Assembly: GCA_036504595.1 (NCBI GenBank)
Contig: DASXUX010000067.1
Span: 434,001-498,000, forward strand
Length of the DNA: 64,000 bases
Source: DASXUX01 sp036504595
Lineage (GTDB): Bacteria; Planctomycetota; SZUA-567; H5-PLA8
Reading direction: 5' to 3'
Shown here: in pieces, positions 25,294 to 34,169 of the stretch
Layout: each line of letters begins with the position of its first letter
Position numbering within the stretch: the first letter of the stretch is position 1
Program-made: the position numbers and the translations under genes
Notes under the pieces: generated by a model
The model's input: the letters and a program-made list of their open reading frames with translations, nothing else
What the model was told of the DNA's origin: nothing
Database searches by the model: none

Positions 25294-25551
25294 ATGGTAC
25301 AGAACGTGACAGTCCAAGAAGGCGGCCGCATCGAGGTCACGGTGCCGGAACTTCGTCCGGGATCGATGGTCAAAGTCACTGTGGAGTTAGCCGAGGAGTC
25401 GGTGACGGAATCTGAACGAGCGCCGGACCAACCAAAAGGAAACGGCCTCAGACGTTTTTTTGGTGCCGTAAGTCTCGGACATGCGACGGGAACGACGAAC
25501 GAGGAAATCGATGCCGATCTTGCCCGTGAATACGGCCGAGGATTGAAATAG
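25294..25551 (+). CDS. Small antitoxin-like protein
   Basis: The product is 85 residues. The N-terminus (VTVQEGGRIEVTVPELRPGS) is a beta-strand pattern like AbrB/MazE-type or related planctomycete antitoxins, and the C-terminal ATGTTNEEIDADLAREYG is typical of antitoxins that precede PIN-domain (VapC) toxins. No toxin gene follows: the next gene is a ParA ATPase. AGAGGAG lies 8 bases before the start. It could be an orphan antitoxin or a regulator. Assignment is by pattern only. Confidence 0.55.
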   Translation: MVQNVTVQEGGRIEVTVPELRPGSMVKVTVELAEESVTESERAPDQPKGNGLRRFFGAVSLGHATGTTNEEIDADLAREYGRGLK

Positions 25552-25586
25552 ATGGCACCTGAACGCCGCTGATATGGGAGGGAAGC

Positions 25587-26432
25587 ATGGCCAAGAAGAT
25601 CGCAGTAGTGAACATGAAAGGCGGGGTGGGAAAGACAACTTTGGCTGTGAACCTCGCGTGCTTCTATGCGTATCAGTTCCCTCGGCCGATGAAAGTGCTG
25701 CTCGTCGATCTCGATCCGCAATTCAACGCGAGCCAATATGTGCTCGGCCAGCATCGATACAAAGCGATTCTTGATGAGAACAAGCCAACGATATGGCACA
25801 TTTTCGAACAAAACACCCGCACGCCCGCCGGAAAGGTTGGGCCCGTGCTGGCGACTGACGTCGTCCATCGCATCTCCGGGTCCGGCGAAAAAGTTCTGGA
25901 CCTGATACCTTCGCGGCTTGAATTGGCGCTCTCTTTGAAGAATCCTGGTCAAAAAGAGCGATTTCTGGCCAAGACGTTGCGGCCTCTCAATGACGGTTAC
26001 GATATCATCCTCATTGATTGTGCCCCTACGGAGTCAGTCTTGACTACAGCAGCCTATCTCGCTGCCGACCACCTTCTCGTCCCCGTTCGCCCAGAGTACC
26101 TATCGACGATTGGTTTGCAGCTCTTGGTTCAGTCGATGCAAGACTTCAAAGAGGAATATTCGGACCATGATCTAAGCTTAGCGGGGGTCGTATTTAACGC
26201 CAATTCCGAGTACGTGCCGGAGGAAGCGCGGGCGAAGCAAGAGGTGCTGGCACTTGCCACGGCGCACAAATGGCATGTGTTCGACAATAGCATTAAGTAC
26301 TCGCGGTCATACCCTAAAGGCGCGCGCGAAGGCCGGGCTATTCAGCACACCAGCTACGCGCGATCAACGACATGGCAGCCATTCTTTGACTTTGCATATG
26401 AGTTCTCACGGAGGATCGGGTTGTCATGGTAG
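25587..26432 (+). CDS. ParA-family (MinD/Soj-like) ATPase
   Basis: The product is 281 residues. The deviant Walker A motif MKGGVGKTTLAVNLACF has the signature lysine, the A' motif is VLLVDLDPQFNAS, and Walker B is YDIILIDCAPTESVLT. The C-terminus has GRAIQHTSYARSTT, placing it in the ParA/Soj group. A strong GGGAGGG lies 5 bases before the ATG. Its stop overlaps the next gene by seven bases, so the two are probably translated together. It is not beside oriC or ParB genes; it lies inside an ABC exporter operon. Codon use is less GC-skewed than that of the exporter genes. Such orphan ParAs may position cargo or serve a mobile or defence function. Confidence 0.82.
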   Translation: MAKKIAVVNMKGGVGKTTLAVNLACFYAYQFPRPMKVLLVDLDPQFNASQYVLGQHRYKAILDENKPTIWHIFEQNTRTPAGKVGPVLATDVVHRISGSGEKVLDLIPSRLELALSLKNPGQKERFLAKTLRPLNDGYDIILIDCAPTESVLTTAAYLAADHLLVPVRPEYLSTIGLQLLVQSMQDFKEEYSDHDLSLAGVVFNANSEYVPEEARAKQEVLALATAHKWHVFDNSIKYSRSYPKGAREGRAIQHTSYARSTTWQPFFDFAYEFSRRIGLSW

Positions 26433-27007
26433 ACCCTGGCGGAGATACTCTTCTCGCTTTGTTGGCCGATCTCGCGAAGCTCTTGAAGAAGCACGGCCCA
26501 GAAACCTTCGAAGCGCTGGCATCAAAGCTGGCGCAACCTGACTTTGCGGCTTCCCTTTCAAAAACACTCGCCGATGTGGCACACGCGCATCGCGCTGCCG
26601 CGCCGGTCGGCCGGTCGCACAGCGAAAAAGCAGCCCTCAGCAGGTATCGCAGAGAGTTGGTAAAATCTGACGCGCCTGAGTCGCGGCTGCTCCTCAGCTT
26701 TCTCGACGAGATCTTTGCCAAGAGAGTCTTACCGAGCGCAAAGGACGTGAATGCTTTTGTCGCCGAGAGCAAGTTGCCTATGGCCCCCGTAACTTCCCGT
26801 GAAAGAGCCATCATTCCTCTGCTTGAGGCCCTCAAGGGGCTTCCCGTTGAGACGCTGCGAAAACGATTGGAATCAGTAAAGCGCTTCGAAGATGACGACA
26901 GAAGCCTGCGGGGTTGGAGCGAGATAATTCTTGGGAGTAGCCAAGCTTCAAGAGTCTCCCCGGCCGCCGCCAGAGAGGAACCGCCGCGCTATGGCCAACG
27001 GTCTTGA
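26426..27007 (+). CDS. Unknown protein coupled to ParA
   Basis: The product is 193 residues with no recognised domain. It is predicted mostly helical, with leucine- and alanine-rich segments (LLALLADLAKLLKKHGPETF; LSKTLADVAHAHRAAA) and a lysine/arginine-rich middle. It overlaps the ParA gene by 7 bases and the permease start by 17, so it is translationally linked on both sides. It may be the ParA adaptor, in the place that ParB or a cargo-binding protein would occupy. That role is inference only. Confidence 0.6.
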   Translation: MVDPGGDTLLALLADLAKLLKKHGPETFEALASKLAQPDFAASLSKTLADVAHAHRAAAPVGRSHSEKAALSRYRRELVKSDAPESRLLLSFLDEIFAKRVLPSAKDVNAFVAESKLPMAPVTSRERAIIPLLEALKGLPVETLRKRLESVKRFEDDDRSLRGWSEIILGSSQASRVSPAAAREEPPRYGQRS

Positions 27008-28685
27008 ACTTGACGCGGCGCAGCCGCAGGATCCGGGGAAGGCGCGCACGCGCCGGCGGCACGCGGACGACATCAGCTTTGCCGACCGCGTGTTCCTGGC
27101 GATTGAAAATCCGGTGCTGCGCCGGGAACTGCTCACCGCACTGCGTTCCAACAAGGCGTTCATCCTGCAGGGCTTCTTCCTGGCGGCGCTGGGTCTGGTC
27201 GTCTATGTGGCCTGGCCGACCGAGCTGATTTCGACCAGCGCGGACCGGGCGCGCATGCTGTTCCACACTTTCGGGCAGGGGGAACTGGTGCTCCTTTCGG
27301 TCATGGCGCCGGCGTTTTCGGCCAGCGCGATGACGATCGAGAAAGAGAAGCGTTGCATCGACCTGCTGCTGACGTCGCCCATCAATCCCGACACGATTCT
27401 AATGGGCAAATACCTGTCGTCAGTCGTTTACCTGTTGCTGCTGATCATCTCGACGGCTCCGCTGGTGACTGTGATCATCTGGCTGCCGGGCCTGGGGCCG
27501 GCGGAAGTCGCGGGACTCTACTTGCTGCTGGTATCGGTGGCGTGCTGCTTTGGCATGATCGGCCTGACCTGCTCGACCTTCTTCCACCGCTCGCAAGCCA
27601 GCTTGGCGATCACGTATATGATCGTCTTGCCGCTGGCGCTGATCCTGCTGGCGTTTGCAGTCGGCTACGATGGTTTCTTCCTGCTGGAATCGGCCGCGTG
27701 GCCGTCGGCCATGCTGCTGATTGCGACGGTGATCATGTACCGAGCCTGCCACGCGCGGCTGCGGCGTCCGTTTGATCCCGTGTTCAAGTCAGCCGAAGAA
27801 GAAGACGTGGCGACCCAGACCGGCTTGGTGTTGGTGCGCGACCGCTTTCCCGACAACCTGTTGGCTCCGGCGCGAGACGACGCGCTGCTGCCGGACGGAG
27901 TCAATCCGGTCTATCAGAAGGAAATTCGCAGCGAGATTTTCGGCCGCGGGACGCTGTTCTTGCGGCTGATCATCCAGATCAGCATGTTCCTGTCAGTGGT
28001 GTTCCTGACGTTCCTTTACCTGGGTAAAGAGCACATCTTCGTCTACTACCTGATCATCTTCACCATGCTCGTTGCGCCTGCGTTCGCCTGCAACACATTC
28101 ACGCAGGAACGCGAGCGCGGCACGCTGGACTTGCTGCTGACGACACTGGTGCGGCCCTCGCAGATCGTGACGGGCAAGTTCCTATCCTGCATGCGATTGT
28201 CGCTGTTCCTAACGGGCCTGGTGGGCGTCACGATGGGCTTCTACCTGTTCGTCGGACAGGAACCCGAAGCGTACATGCGGGCCTTTTACCTGGGCATTTA
28301 CTTGCTGCTGCTGGTCAGCACGATCGTTTTTGAAACGTCGCTGGCGATGTTCTTCTCGATGATCTTCAAGAGCACATTCCAGAGCATGATCACCAGCTAC
28401 ACGGTGCTGCTGCTGCTCTTTGCAGTCCCGGTGGCCGCCCATGAACTGATCACCGTCTATACGAAGCTCGACACGCAGGACGTGTTCTGGGTGCTCTTCA
28501 CCAGTCCCTTCGAAGCTATCTACTCTGTCTCGCCCAAAGGCACCGGTGTGGGCAACGCCCGCGTGCCGGGCACAACGCTGTGGCCCGCGTATGAGGCGCT
28601 GTATCTGGGCTTAAGCGTGCTGCTGATGGGCTACGTTTACGCGACGTTTGAGCGGCGCTCGACAGAATCGTCGAAAATAACATAG
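26991..28685 (+). CDS. ABC-2 type exporter permease
   Basis: The product is 564 residues, with about twelve hydrophobic segments in two similar halves: an ABC-2 permease duplicated in one chain. Each half has the short motif after the first helices (MTIEKEKRCIDLLLTSPI and TQERERGTLDLLLTTLV) that marks ABC-2 proteins, followed by GKYLSS or GKFLSC. The start at 26991 is preferred because AGAGGA precedes it. It pairs with the ATPase at 24323 and the membrane protein at 21476. A GC-rich codon pattern like those two suggests the intervening ParA genes arrived later. Confidence 0.85.
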   Translation: MANGLELDAAQPQDPGKARTRRRHADDISFADRVFLAIENPVLRRELLTALRSNKAFILQGFFLAALGLVVYVAWPTELISTSADRARMLFHTFGQGELVLLSVMAPAFSASAMTIEKEKRCIDLLLTSPINPDTILMGKYLSSVVYLLLLIISTAPLVTVIIWLPGLGPAEVAGLYLLLVSVACCFGMIGLTCSTFFHRSQASLAITYMIVLPLALILLAFAVGYDGFFLLESAAWPSAMLLIATVIMYRACHARLRRPFDPVFKSAEEEDVATQTGLVLVRDRFPDNLLAPARDDALLPDGVNPVYQKEIRSEIFGRGTLFLRLIIQISMFLSVVFLTFLYLGKEHIFVYYLIIFTMLVAPAFACNTFTQERERGTLDLLLTTLVRPSQIVTGKFLSCMRLSLFLTGLVGVTMGFYLFVGQEPEAYMRAFYLGIYLLLLVSTIVFETSLAMFFSMIFKSTFQSMITSYTVLLLLFAVPVAAHELITVYTKLDTQDVFWVLFTSPFEAIYSVSPKGTGVGNARVPGTTLWPAYEALYLGLSVLLMGYVYATFERRSTESSKIT

Positions 28686-28700
28686 TCTTGACTCAAGACT
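28684..28700 (+). terminator. Short hairpin after the permease gene, weak terminator candidate
   Basis: AGTCTTG-ACT-CAAGACT is an exact seven-base stem that overlaps the stop codon. The T-rich part (TTCGATTTCCTCTTTT) begins several bases later, so termination is uncertain. Confidence 0.3.
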
Positions 28701-28793
28701 GCTGTTCGATTTCCTCTTTTCACTAATTTGCACAAAGTGATTTTCCGGTTAAGCTAATGTGTCTTGTTCGTTTGGACGATGTTTGAGGGCGGA

Positions 28794-29861
28794 ATGGACC
28801 GGCCGCTGCGCATTCTTGTCACGGATGATGATGCTCCGACTCGGCGCCTGTTGTCTGCGGCGCTCACTTCGGAAGGTCTCTACGAAGTCATCACGGCTCG
28901 CAGCGTCACCGAGGCGCTGGAAGTGCTTCGCTGCAGCCCCGGCTTTGACGTGATCGTCACCGATCTGTGCATGCCGCAGCAATCCGGACTGGATCTGGTC
29001 AAGCAGGTTCGCGCGCTAAGCCACACCATGCCGATTCTCATTCTCACGTCTGTGCAGAGCGACCAGAGCCTGGCTCAAGCGTTGGAGGCCGGCGCTGACG
29101 ATTACTTGCAGAAACCCGTCGATCTGCGCGAACTTCGCACGGCTGTCGGTTACCTGATGGAAAAACGCCGCAAGGCGGAGGCCAACCGGCCGGTCGATGC
29201 GGATGGCGTGCCCGTCGCGCCCGCCGCGCACACGATCCGCAACATCGACGAAGGCACGTTTGTCGAGTGCACGTCGCTGAGCGACCCGGCGGTCGCGGAG
29301 CGCTTCCAGCGTTTTGCCGAGAGAGTCTTGAGCACCTGCCTGGGCACCAAGGAACGCGGCGATCTGCGGCTGGCGCTTGAAGAAATCGTGCACAACGCCA
29401 TCGAATGGGGCAACGCGAACGATCCGACCAAGCGCTTGCGCCTGTCGTACTGCCGCCTGCCCGACCGGATTACCTTCCGCGTTGAGGATGAAGGATCCGG
29501 CTTCAACCCCGGCGTGTTGAAGGATCCCAGCGTCAATCCGCAACGGCACATTCAAGAACGGCGCTGTTCGGGCAAGCGCATGGGCGGCTGGGGGATTTTT
29601 CTGGCGCGCAAGATGGTCGATGAGGTGACCTTTAATCGCAAAGGGAACGTGGTTTTCCTGACTAAATATCTGCATAGGACCGCGCCAGCCACCGAGACCG
29701 TCCCCGCCGAGGCGTTGGCCGCGGAGAGTGCCCAAGAGCCTGAGGCGTCGCCGTCCGCGCCGGGCGCTCTGCAACCGGAAGCTCCCACCCGCCGCACCAC
29801 GCGGCTGTTGCGAAAGACCACGCGGCTGCTGCGCAAGGAAGACCCGCGGGTGCATGGATAG
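28794..29861 (+). CDS. Response-regulator receiver fused to HATPase_c (anti-sigma/serine-kinase type)
   Basis: The product is 355 residues. Residues 1-125 are a receiver domain with ILVTDDDAPTRR, the phosphoacceptor aspartate in IVTDLCMPQQSGLDL, and the conserved lysine in DDYLQKPVD. Residues about 150-290 are an HATPase_c domain: LALEEIVHNAIEWGNAND is the N box, VEDEGSGFNP and GGWGIFLARKMVDEV are the G1 and G2 boxes. This fusion resembles RsbW/SpoIIAB-like proteins under phospho-control. The last ~60 residues are low-complexity with repeated RKTTRLLRK. ATG 28794 is chosen because GAGGGCGG precedes it. No sigma or anti-anti-sigma partner is adjacent. Confidence 0.82.
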   Translation: MDRPLRILVTDDDAPTRRLLSAALTSEGLYEVITARSVTEALEVLRCSPGFDVIVTDLCMPQQSGLDLVKQVRALSHTMPILILTSVQSDQSLAQALEAGADDYLQKPVDLRELRTAVGYLMEKRRKAEANRPVDADGVPVAPAAHTIRNIDEGTFVECTSLSDPAVAERFQRFAERVLSTCLGTKERGDLRLALEEIVHNAIEWGNANDPTKRLRLSYCRLPDRITFRVEDEGSGFNPGVLKDPSVNPQRHIQERRCSGKRMGGWGIFLARKMVDEVTFNRKGNVVFLTKYLHRTAPATETVPAEALAAESAQEPEASPSAPGALQPEAPTRRTTRLLRKTTRLLRKEDPRVHG

Positions 29862-29894
29862 TTCTACTGTCACCTATCTATTCGTTCAATCCGG

Positions 29895-29985
29895 CTGGGC
29901 TCTTGGCTCATAGCTCTTGGCTCTTGGCCGCGCAAGCGAATTTCGGGCTGTTGCTCCCAAGAGCTAGCGAGCGGCGCAAGAGATT
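29895..29985. repeat. Short-unit repeat spacer with inverted arms (GCTCTTG units)
   Basis: GGGCTCTTGGCTCATAGCTC and further CTCTTGG units at 29898-29928 are mirrored by CCAAGAGC and CGCAAGAG at 29957-29985. Same design as the other repeat spacers. Confidence 0.65.
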
Positions 29986-30053
29986 ACAGTGCAACTACTG
30001 GCTACTCACAATTCTAAGCAGACAACTTGCTGGCCTTACAGTAAAACATCCGC

Positions 30054-31034
30054 ATGATCCTCGTCACCGGCGCCACAGGCTTTGTCGGAAACCACGTCGC
30101 ACGCGCGCTGCTCGCGAAGGGCGAAGCCGTCCGCATTCTCGTGCGCAAGACCAGCAACCTTGCGCAGCTCAGCGATTTGCCGCAGCTTGAAAAAGCCGTC
30201 GGCGACCTGCGCGACCGAGCCTCGCTCGACGCCGCGGTCAAGGGCTGCACGATGCTCTTCCACGTCGCCGCCGACTACCGTTTCGACGTCTCCGATCCGG
30301 CCGACGTGTACCGTTCCAACGTCGAAGGCACCCAGAGCCTTCTGGAAGCCGCTGGCCAGGCCGGTCTCAAGCGCATCGTCTACACCTCCACCGTCGGCTG
30401 CATTGGCTTCATCAAAGACGGCCTCGCGACCGAAGATTCTCCGTGCTCGATCGATCGAATGGTCGGCACGTACAAGCGCACCAAATTCCAGGCCGAACAA
30501 GTCGCACTCGAACTGGCGCGCAAAGGCCTGCCGGTTGTCATCGTCAACCCGACCGCGCCCGTTGGCGAATACGACGCCAAACCCACGCCGACCGGCGACA
30601 TGATCGTCCGCTTCCTCAAACGCCAGATGCCCGCCGTCATCGACACCGGCCTGAACCTGATCGATGTGCGCGATTGTGCGCAAGGCCATGTCCTCGCCGC
30701 CGAGAAAGGCAAAATCGGCGAACGCTACATTCTCGGCTGCAAGAACATGTCGTTAATGGAGATTGGTCAGGCCCTGAGCAAAATCTCCGGCCTGCCCGCG
30801 CCGAAGTTCAAACTGCCGTACGCCATCGCCTACCTGGCCGGCTGGTTCAGCACGAAATCCGCGCTGATGCTGGGCAAAACGCCGTCGATTTCGCTCGAAG
30901 GCGTCCGCATGGCCAAGAAGAAAATGTGGGTGGACGGCAGCAAAGCCGTGCGCGACCTCGGCCTGCCGCAGACTCCGCCCGAAGAAGCCCTCGCCCGCGC
31001 CGTGAAGTGGTATCGTGAGAAAGGGTACGCGTGA
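30054..31034 (+). CDS. hpnA: Hopanoid-associated sugar epimerase
   Basis: The product is 326 residues of the extended short-chain dehydrogenase type. Rossmann motif: ILVTGATGFVGNHVARAL. The catalytic YxxxK is YKRTKFQAE. HpnA-specific segments are visible: NPTAPVGEYDAKPTPTGDMI, DTGLNLIDVRDCAQGHVLAA and GERYILGCKNMSLMEI. In other bacteria hpnA lies with squalene-hopene genes; here none is adjacent. The substrate is presumably a nucleotide sugar, with NAD(P) as cofactor, in the cytoplasm. The promoter region is the repeat spacer before it. Confidence 0.88.
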   Translation: MILVTGATGFVGNHVARALLAKGEAVRILVRKTSNLAQLSDLPQLEKAVGDLRDRASLDAAVKGCTMLFHVAADYRFDVSDPADVYRSNVEGTQSLLEAAGQAGLKRIVYTSTVGCIGFIKDGLATEDSPCSIDRMVGTYKRTKFQAEQVALELARKGLPVVIVNPTAPVGEYDAKPTPTGDMIVRFLKRQMPAVIDTGLNLIDVRDCAQGHVLAAEKGKIGERYILGCKNMSLMEIGQALSKISGLPAPKFKLPYAIAYLAGWFSTKSALMLGKTPSISLEGVRMAKKKMWVDGSKAVRDLGLPQTPPEEALARAVKWYREKGYA

Positions 31035-31036
31035 CC

Positions 31037-31088
31037 GTGTGGCACGGGCAGGCTGCCGCGCGTCCGTTTGCGCGGCAGATTGCCCGTG
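31037..31088. repeat. Palindromic element, GTGTGGCACGGGCAGGC type
   Basis: CACGGGCAGGCTGCCGCG folds on CGCGGCAGATTGCCCGTG. It begins three bases after the hpnA stop and matches 4983, 10822 and 15856. Confidence 0.75.
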
Positions 31089-31117
31089 AGACTGGCGACT
31101 CAAAGTCGGAGGTAGTT

Positions 31118-33259
31118 ATGCGTCTCACCTCCTTATTAGTGTTACTGCCTGCCATCTGCTTGGCCTCAATCGCCTTCGCCGCCGAAGCTCCGTCCGAGCC
31201 TCCGCTGACCCACACTGTCTCCTGGCTCGGCAATACCTTCGCCGAACCCGACAAGTGGGTGCAGATGGATGCCGCCGCGATGTTCGTCGCGCCCGACGGC
31301 ACCGTGTACCTGAACGTCTTCTGGGAAGAAGGCGGCCGCAACGTCGGGATCTACAAGGACGGCCAGTGCATCGGCAACGCCGGCCACACGCACGGTTGGG
31401 GCTACGAAGGCGGCGAAGCGGTCACCGCCAACGACAAGTACCTGTTCATCGCTCAGCACGTCGGCAACGAGGGCGGCGGCCTGAAGTCGCCCAATAGCTG
31501 GCCGCCCAAAGGCAAAGGCTGGACCGGCATCTCGCGCCGCCTGCGCGACGGCAAGCCCGCTCCCTTCGATGGCGGCAAAGGCGGCGACGGCGACACGCTG
31601 AAAGGCTGCTTCCTTCCGGTCAATGAATTCGATGAGAAAGCCGCCGTGCCGATCACGGGATTGGCCGCCAGCAACGACAAGCTCTACGTCGCCGACGCTT
31701 CCGGCAAAATCAAAATCTTCGACCCGAACACGATGGTGAAAACCGGCGAGTTCGACGCGCCGCGCGCCAAACAAATTGCGCTCACCTCTGACGGCAGCCT
31801 GTGGGCGCTGCAAGTCGGCGTCGGCAGCGGACCGTCCCTGCCGCCCGCCCCACAGGTCGGCCATTATTCGACGAAGGGTGAGCCACTTCCGCAAACGATC
31901 CTCGGAGCTGTTGTACCGCGCGCGCTGGCGTCCGATGCCAAAGGTCACATACTGGTCGCCGACGATTGGCTTGACCAGCAGGTGAAGGTCTTTGACCCGG
32001 TGTCCTGCAAGCAAGTCGGCACACTGGGCGTCAAACACGGCATCTTCTCCGGCGTGAAAGGCCAGGTCGGCCCGGGACGCCTCAACGGTCTGGTTGGCGT
32101 GGGTTCAGATGCCGCCGGCAACATTTACGTCGCCTGCAAAGGCCGCTCCGACGGCAACGGCAGCGGCCTGGTGCTGCAATCGTACAAGCCGGACGGCACG
32201 CTGAACTGGGAGCTGCTCGGCCTGGAGTTCGTGGACAACGCCGATGTCGATCCGGCCGCCGACACGAACGTTTACACAAAGGAAGAGCACTTCGCCATGG
32301 ATTACTCCAAGCCGCGCGGCCAGGAGTGGTCCTACAAAGGCTACACGCTCGACCGCTTCGCCTACCCCAACGATCCGCGCCTGCACGTTGAATTCGCCAG
32401 CACCTTCGCCCGCCGCATCGCCGGCAAGCTGTTCCTCTTCGGCATCGACATGTACTCCGATCATCTGCTGCTCTACCGCATGACCGACAAAGACGAGATC
32501 GCCATCCCCTGCGGCTATTTTGCGCAGCGTCACCATAAAGGAGACTGGCCGCCCAGCCAGCCCGCCAAAGGCGAATGGATCTGGCTCGACGCGAATGGAA
32601 ACGGTGACTTCGACGCCGCCGAGTACGACAGCCAACCAAGCGACAACCCGCAGTGCTGGGGTTGGTGGGTGGACAGCAAAGGCGACGTTTGGCAGGCCGG
32701 CGACGCCAACAAGATCCGCCGCTTCCCCTGCCAGGGCCTCAGCGATCAGGGCGTGCCGAAATACTCGTTCGCCACCGCAAAGACCGAACCGGCGCCCGAA
32801 CCGTTCACGAACCTGCAGCGCATCGAATACTTCCCCGCGACCGACACGATGTATCTCTCCGGTTACTCAAGGGACTTCCCCAACAAGAAGGGCAACTGGA
32901 AAACGATCGGCAAGGTCGTCTGCCGCTACGATGACTGGAGCACCAAAAAAACGAAACGCTGGGAGCTGAACCCGCCGTTCGACGAAGCGCAGGAAGGTTC
33001 GAAAACGTTTGGCACTCCCGTCGCCATGAGCGTCGCTGGCGATTACCTGTTCATCACGCTGCTGAAGACCGCCGAAGTCCGCGTCTACGAAACCGCGACC
33101 GCGAAGTTCTGCGGCACGCTGCGCCCCGGCAAAGATATGAGCGGTTGGGTGGATATCCCCTACGCCGTTCGAGCGCACAAACGCGCCGACGGCGAATACC
33201 TGGTCTTCGTCGAAGAAGACTGGAAATCGAAAATCATTATGTACAGGTGGAAGCCGTAG
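31118..33259 (+). CDS. Secreted beta-propeller protein (NHL/SMP-30-like)
   Basis: The product is 713 residues with a signal peptide (MRLTSLLVLLPAICLASIAF). GGAGG lies 7 bases before this ATG, which sets the start. The rest is a row of NHL/propeller-type repeats: GLAASNDKLYVADASGKIKI, LVADDWLDQQVKVFDP, GVGSDAAGNIYVACKGRSDG. Later repeats have WLDANGNGDFDAAEYD, an EF-hand-like acidic loop that may bind calcium. No catalytic motif or haem motif is recognised. It is probably exported. The terminal ~60 residues resemble propeller blades again. Substrate or partner unknown. Confidence 0.8.
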   Translation: MRLTSLLVLLPAICLASIAFAAEAPSEPPLTHTVSWLGNTFAEPDKWVQMDAAAMFVAPDGTVYLNVFWEEGGRNVGIYKDGQCIGNAGHTHGWGYEGGEAVTANDKYLFIAQHVGNEGGGLKSPNSWPPKGKGWTGISRRLRDGKPAPFDGGKGGDGDTLKGCFLPVNEFDEKAAVPITGLAASNDKLYVADASGKIKIFDPNTMVKTGEFDAPRAKQIALTSDGSLWALQVGVGSGPSLPPAPQVGHYSTKGEPLPQTILGAVVPRALASDAKGHILVADDWLDQQVKVFDPVSCKQVGTLGVKHGIFSGVKGQVGPGRLNGLVGVGSDAAGNIYVACKGRSDGNGSGLVLQSYKPDGTLNWELLGLEFVDNADVDPAADTNVYTKEEHFAMDYSKPRGQEWSYKGYTLDRFAYPNDPRLHVEFASTFARRIAGKLFLFGIDMYSDHLLLYRMTDKDEIAIPCGYFAQRHHKGDWPPSQPAKGEWIWLDANGNGDFDAAEYDSQPSDNPQCWGWWVDSKGDVWQAGDANKIRRFPCQGLSDQGVPKYSFATAKTEPAPEPFTNLQRIEYFPATDTMYLSGYSRDFPNKKGNWKTIGKVVCRYDDWSTKKTKRWELNPPFDEAQEGSKTFGTPVAMSVAGDYLFITLLKTAEVRVYETATAKFCGTLRPGKDMSGWVDIPYAVRAHKRADGEYLVFVEEDWKSKIIMYRWKP

Positions 33260-33264
33260 GGGCG

Positions 33265-33323
33265 GGCTTTAGACTTTGGGCGTTAGCAGCGGCTGCGCGC
33301 GCGAACGCCCAAGGACCAAAGCC
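33265..33323. terminator. Hairpin between convergent genes, probable bidirectional terminator
   Basis: GGCTTTAGACTTTGGGCG and CGCCCAAGGACCAAAGCC are inverted repeats matching at 15 of 18 positions around a GC-rich centre. They lie exactly between the stop codons of the converging genes. The design resembles the other short-unit repeat spacers. Confidence 0.5.
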
Positions 33324-33326
33324 AAC

Positions 33327-33842
33327 TCAGGCTTTTGCAGCAGCCAGTTCCGGCGTTTCGCAGACGAACTGCTCTTCTTCGGCGCGCAGGCAGCCGGCGA
33401 TCTGCAGAATGCGGGTGAGCGTATTCGCGCCGCGGCGCGTGAGCCGGTCGTCGGGCTGATCGAAGGCTGCCGCAATCGTCCGCGAGAGCGCTTCTTTCGA
33501 TACCGGACCTGCCGCGCGCAAATTCTGTAGCAGCTTCTTTACCGTCGGCCTCTTGCCGCAGATCTGCCGCCACAGCATCCCCGCGTGCTCTTCGTCGCCA
33601 TCGCGCAAGGCAATCGCCAACTGCCGGCCAAGCGTCGTCAGCGCTCGGCCTGTTCCTTTAGCGAGCAGTCCGAAGCTGATGAGGAAGCGATCATTGGACA
33701 GAACGATCCCACGTTGAGTGCCAGCGATCGCGGCTACTTCTTCAACGCCGGTTGTCGGTGATTCGCAGAGAAGGTAAGCGTGCAGCGTGACGGCGAGGAC
33801 GTCGTAGCCGGTCTTCGGTAAAGCGGACTTGTTGGCGTACAT
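33327..33842 (-). CDS. Unknown protein, possible winged-helix fold
   Basis: The product is 171 residues from ATG 33842, with GGAGG 6 bases upstream. No family was recognised with confidence. The pattern SNDRFLISFGLLAKGTGRAL, with a central TTLGRQLAIALRDGDE, resembles a winged-helix wing-and-recognition layout. A second helical half (GPVSKEALSRTIAAAFDQPD) may be another. A nucleic-acid-binding role is possible. An 8-base inverted repeat lies 56 bases upstream and might be its own operator. Confidence 0.65.
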   Translation of the reverse strand: MYANKSALPKTGYDVLAVTLHAYLLCESPTTGVEEVAAIAGTQRGIVLSNDRFLISFGLLAKGTGRALTTLGRQLAIALRDGDEEHAGMLWRQICGKRPTVKKLLQNLRAAGPVSKEALSRTIAAAFDQPDDRLTRRGANTLTRILQIAGCLRAEEEQFVCETPELAAAKA

Positions 33843-33898
33843 CCCGACCTCCAAGCGCTGATCACGATCGCATCCGGTGCTTCGCCGCGTATGTATAC

Positions 33899-33928
33899 GC
33901 CTAATGCTAAAAAAAATCAACATTAGGC
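33899..33928. promoter_or_regulatory. Inverted repeat GCCTAATG..CATTAGGC
   Basis: The eight-base arms are perfect and are separated by 14 A-rich bases. It lies upstream of the minus-strand unknown gene and is a candidate operator or transcript hairpin. Confidence 0.35.
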
Positions 33929-34169
33929 CGCCTTATTCATCCCAAAAGCGCCGTTGGCGATATTCCCAGCGAGCCAAGCAATAATTGGACAAAAAAGACC
34001 ACTTTAGGTAGCAACCTCATGTGTTGAAAGCCGTTGCAAGTGCGGCATCGCCCGGCCGAAGCCGAATCGCAGGCACGGCCACCTGACGCGGGTTTACCGG
34101 CGAAACAGAGGATATATCCGGCTTCATTTCAAGCTGGACAGGAGCCGGTAGAGGACGTCGCATCACAGT

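Noticed and set aside
25587..26432. Chromosome partition locus or replication origin
   Set aside because: There is no ParB, parS or DnaA gene or box cluster nearby; the gene lies in an exporter operon.
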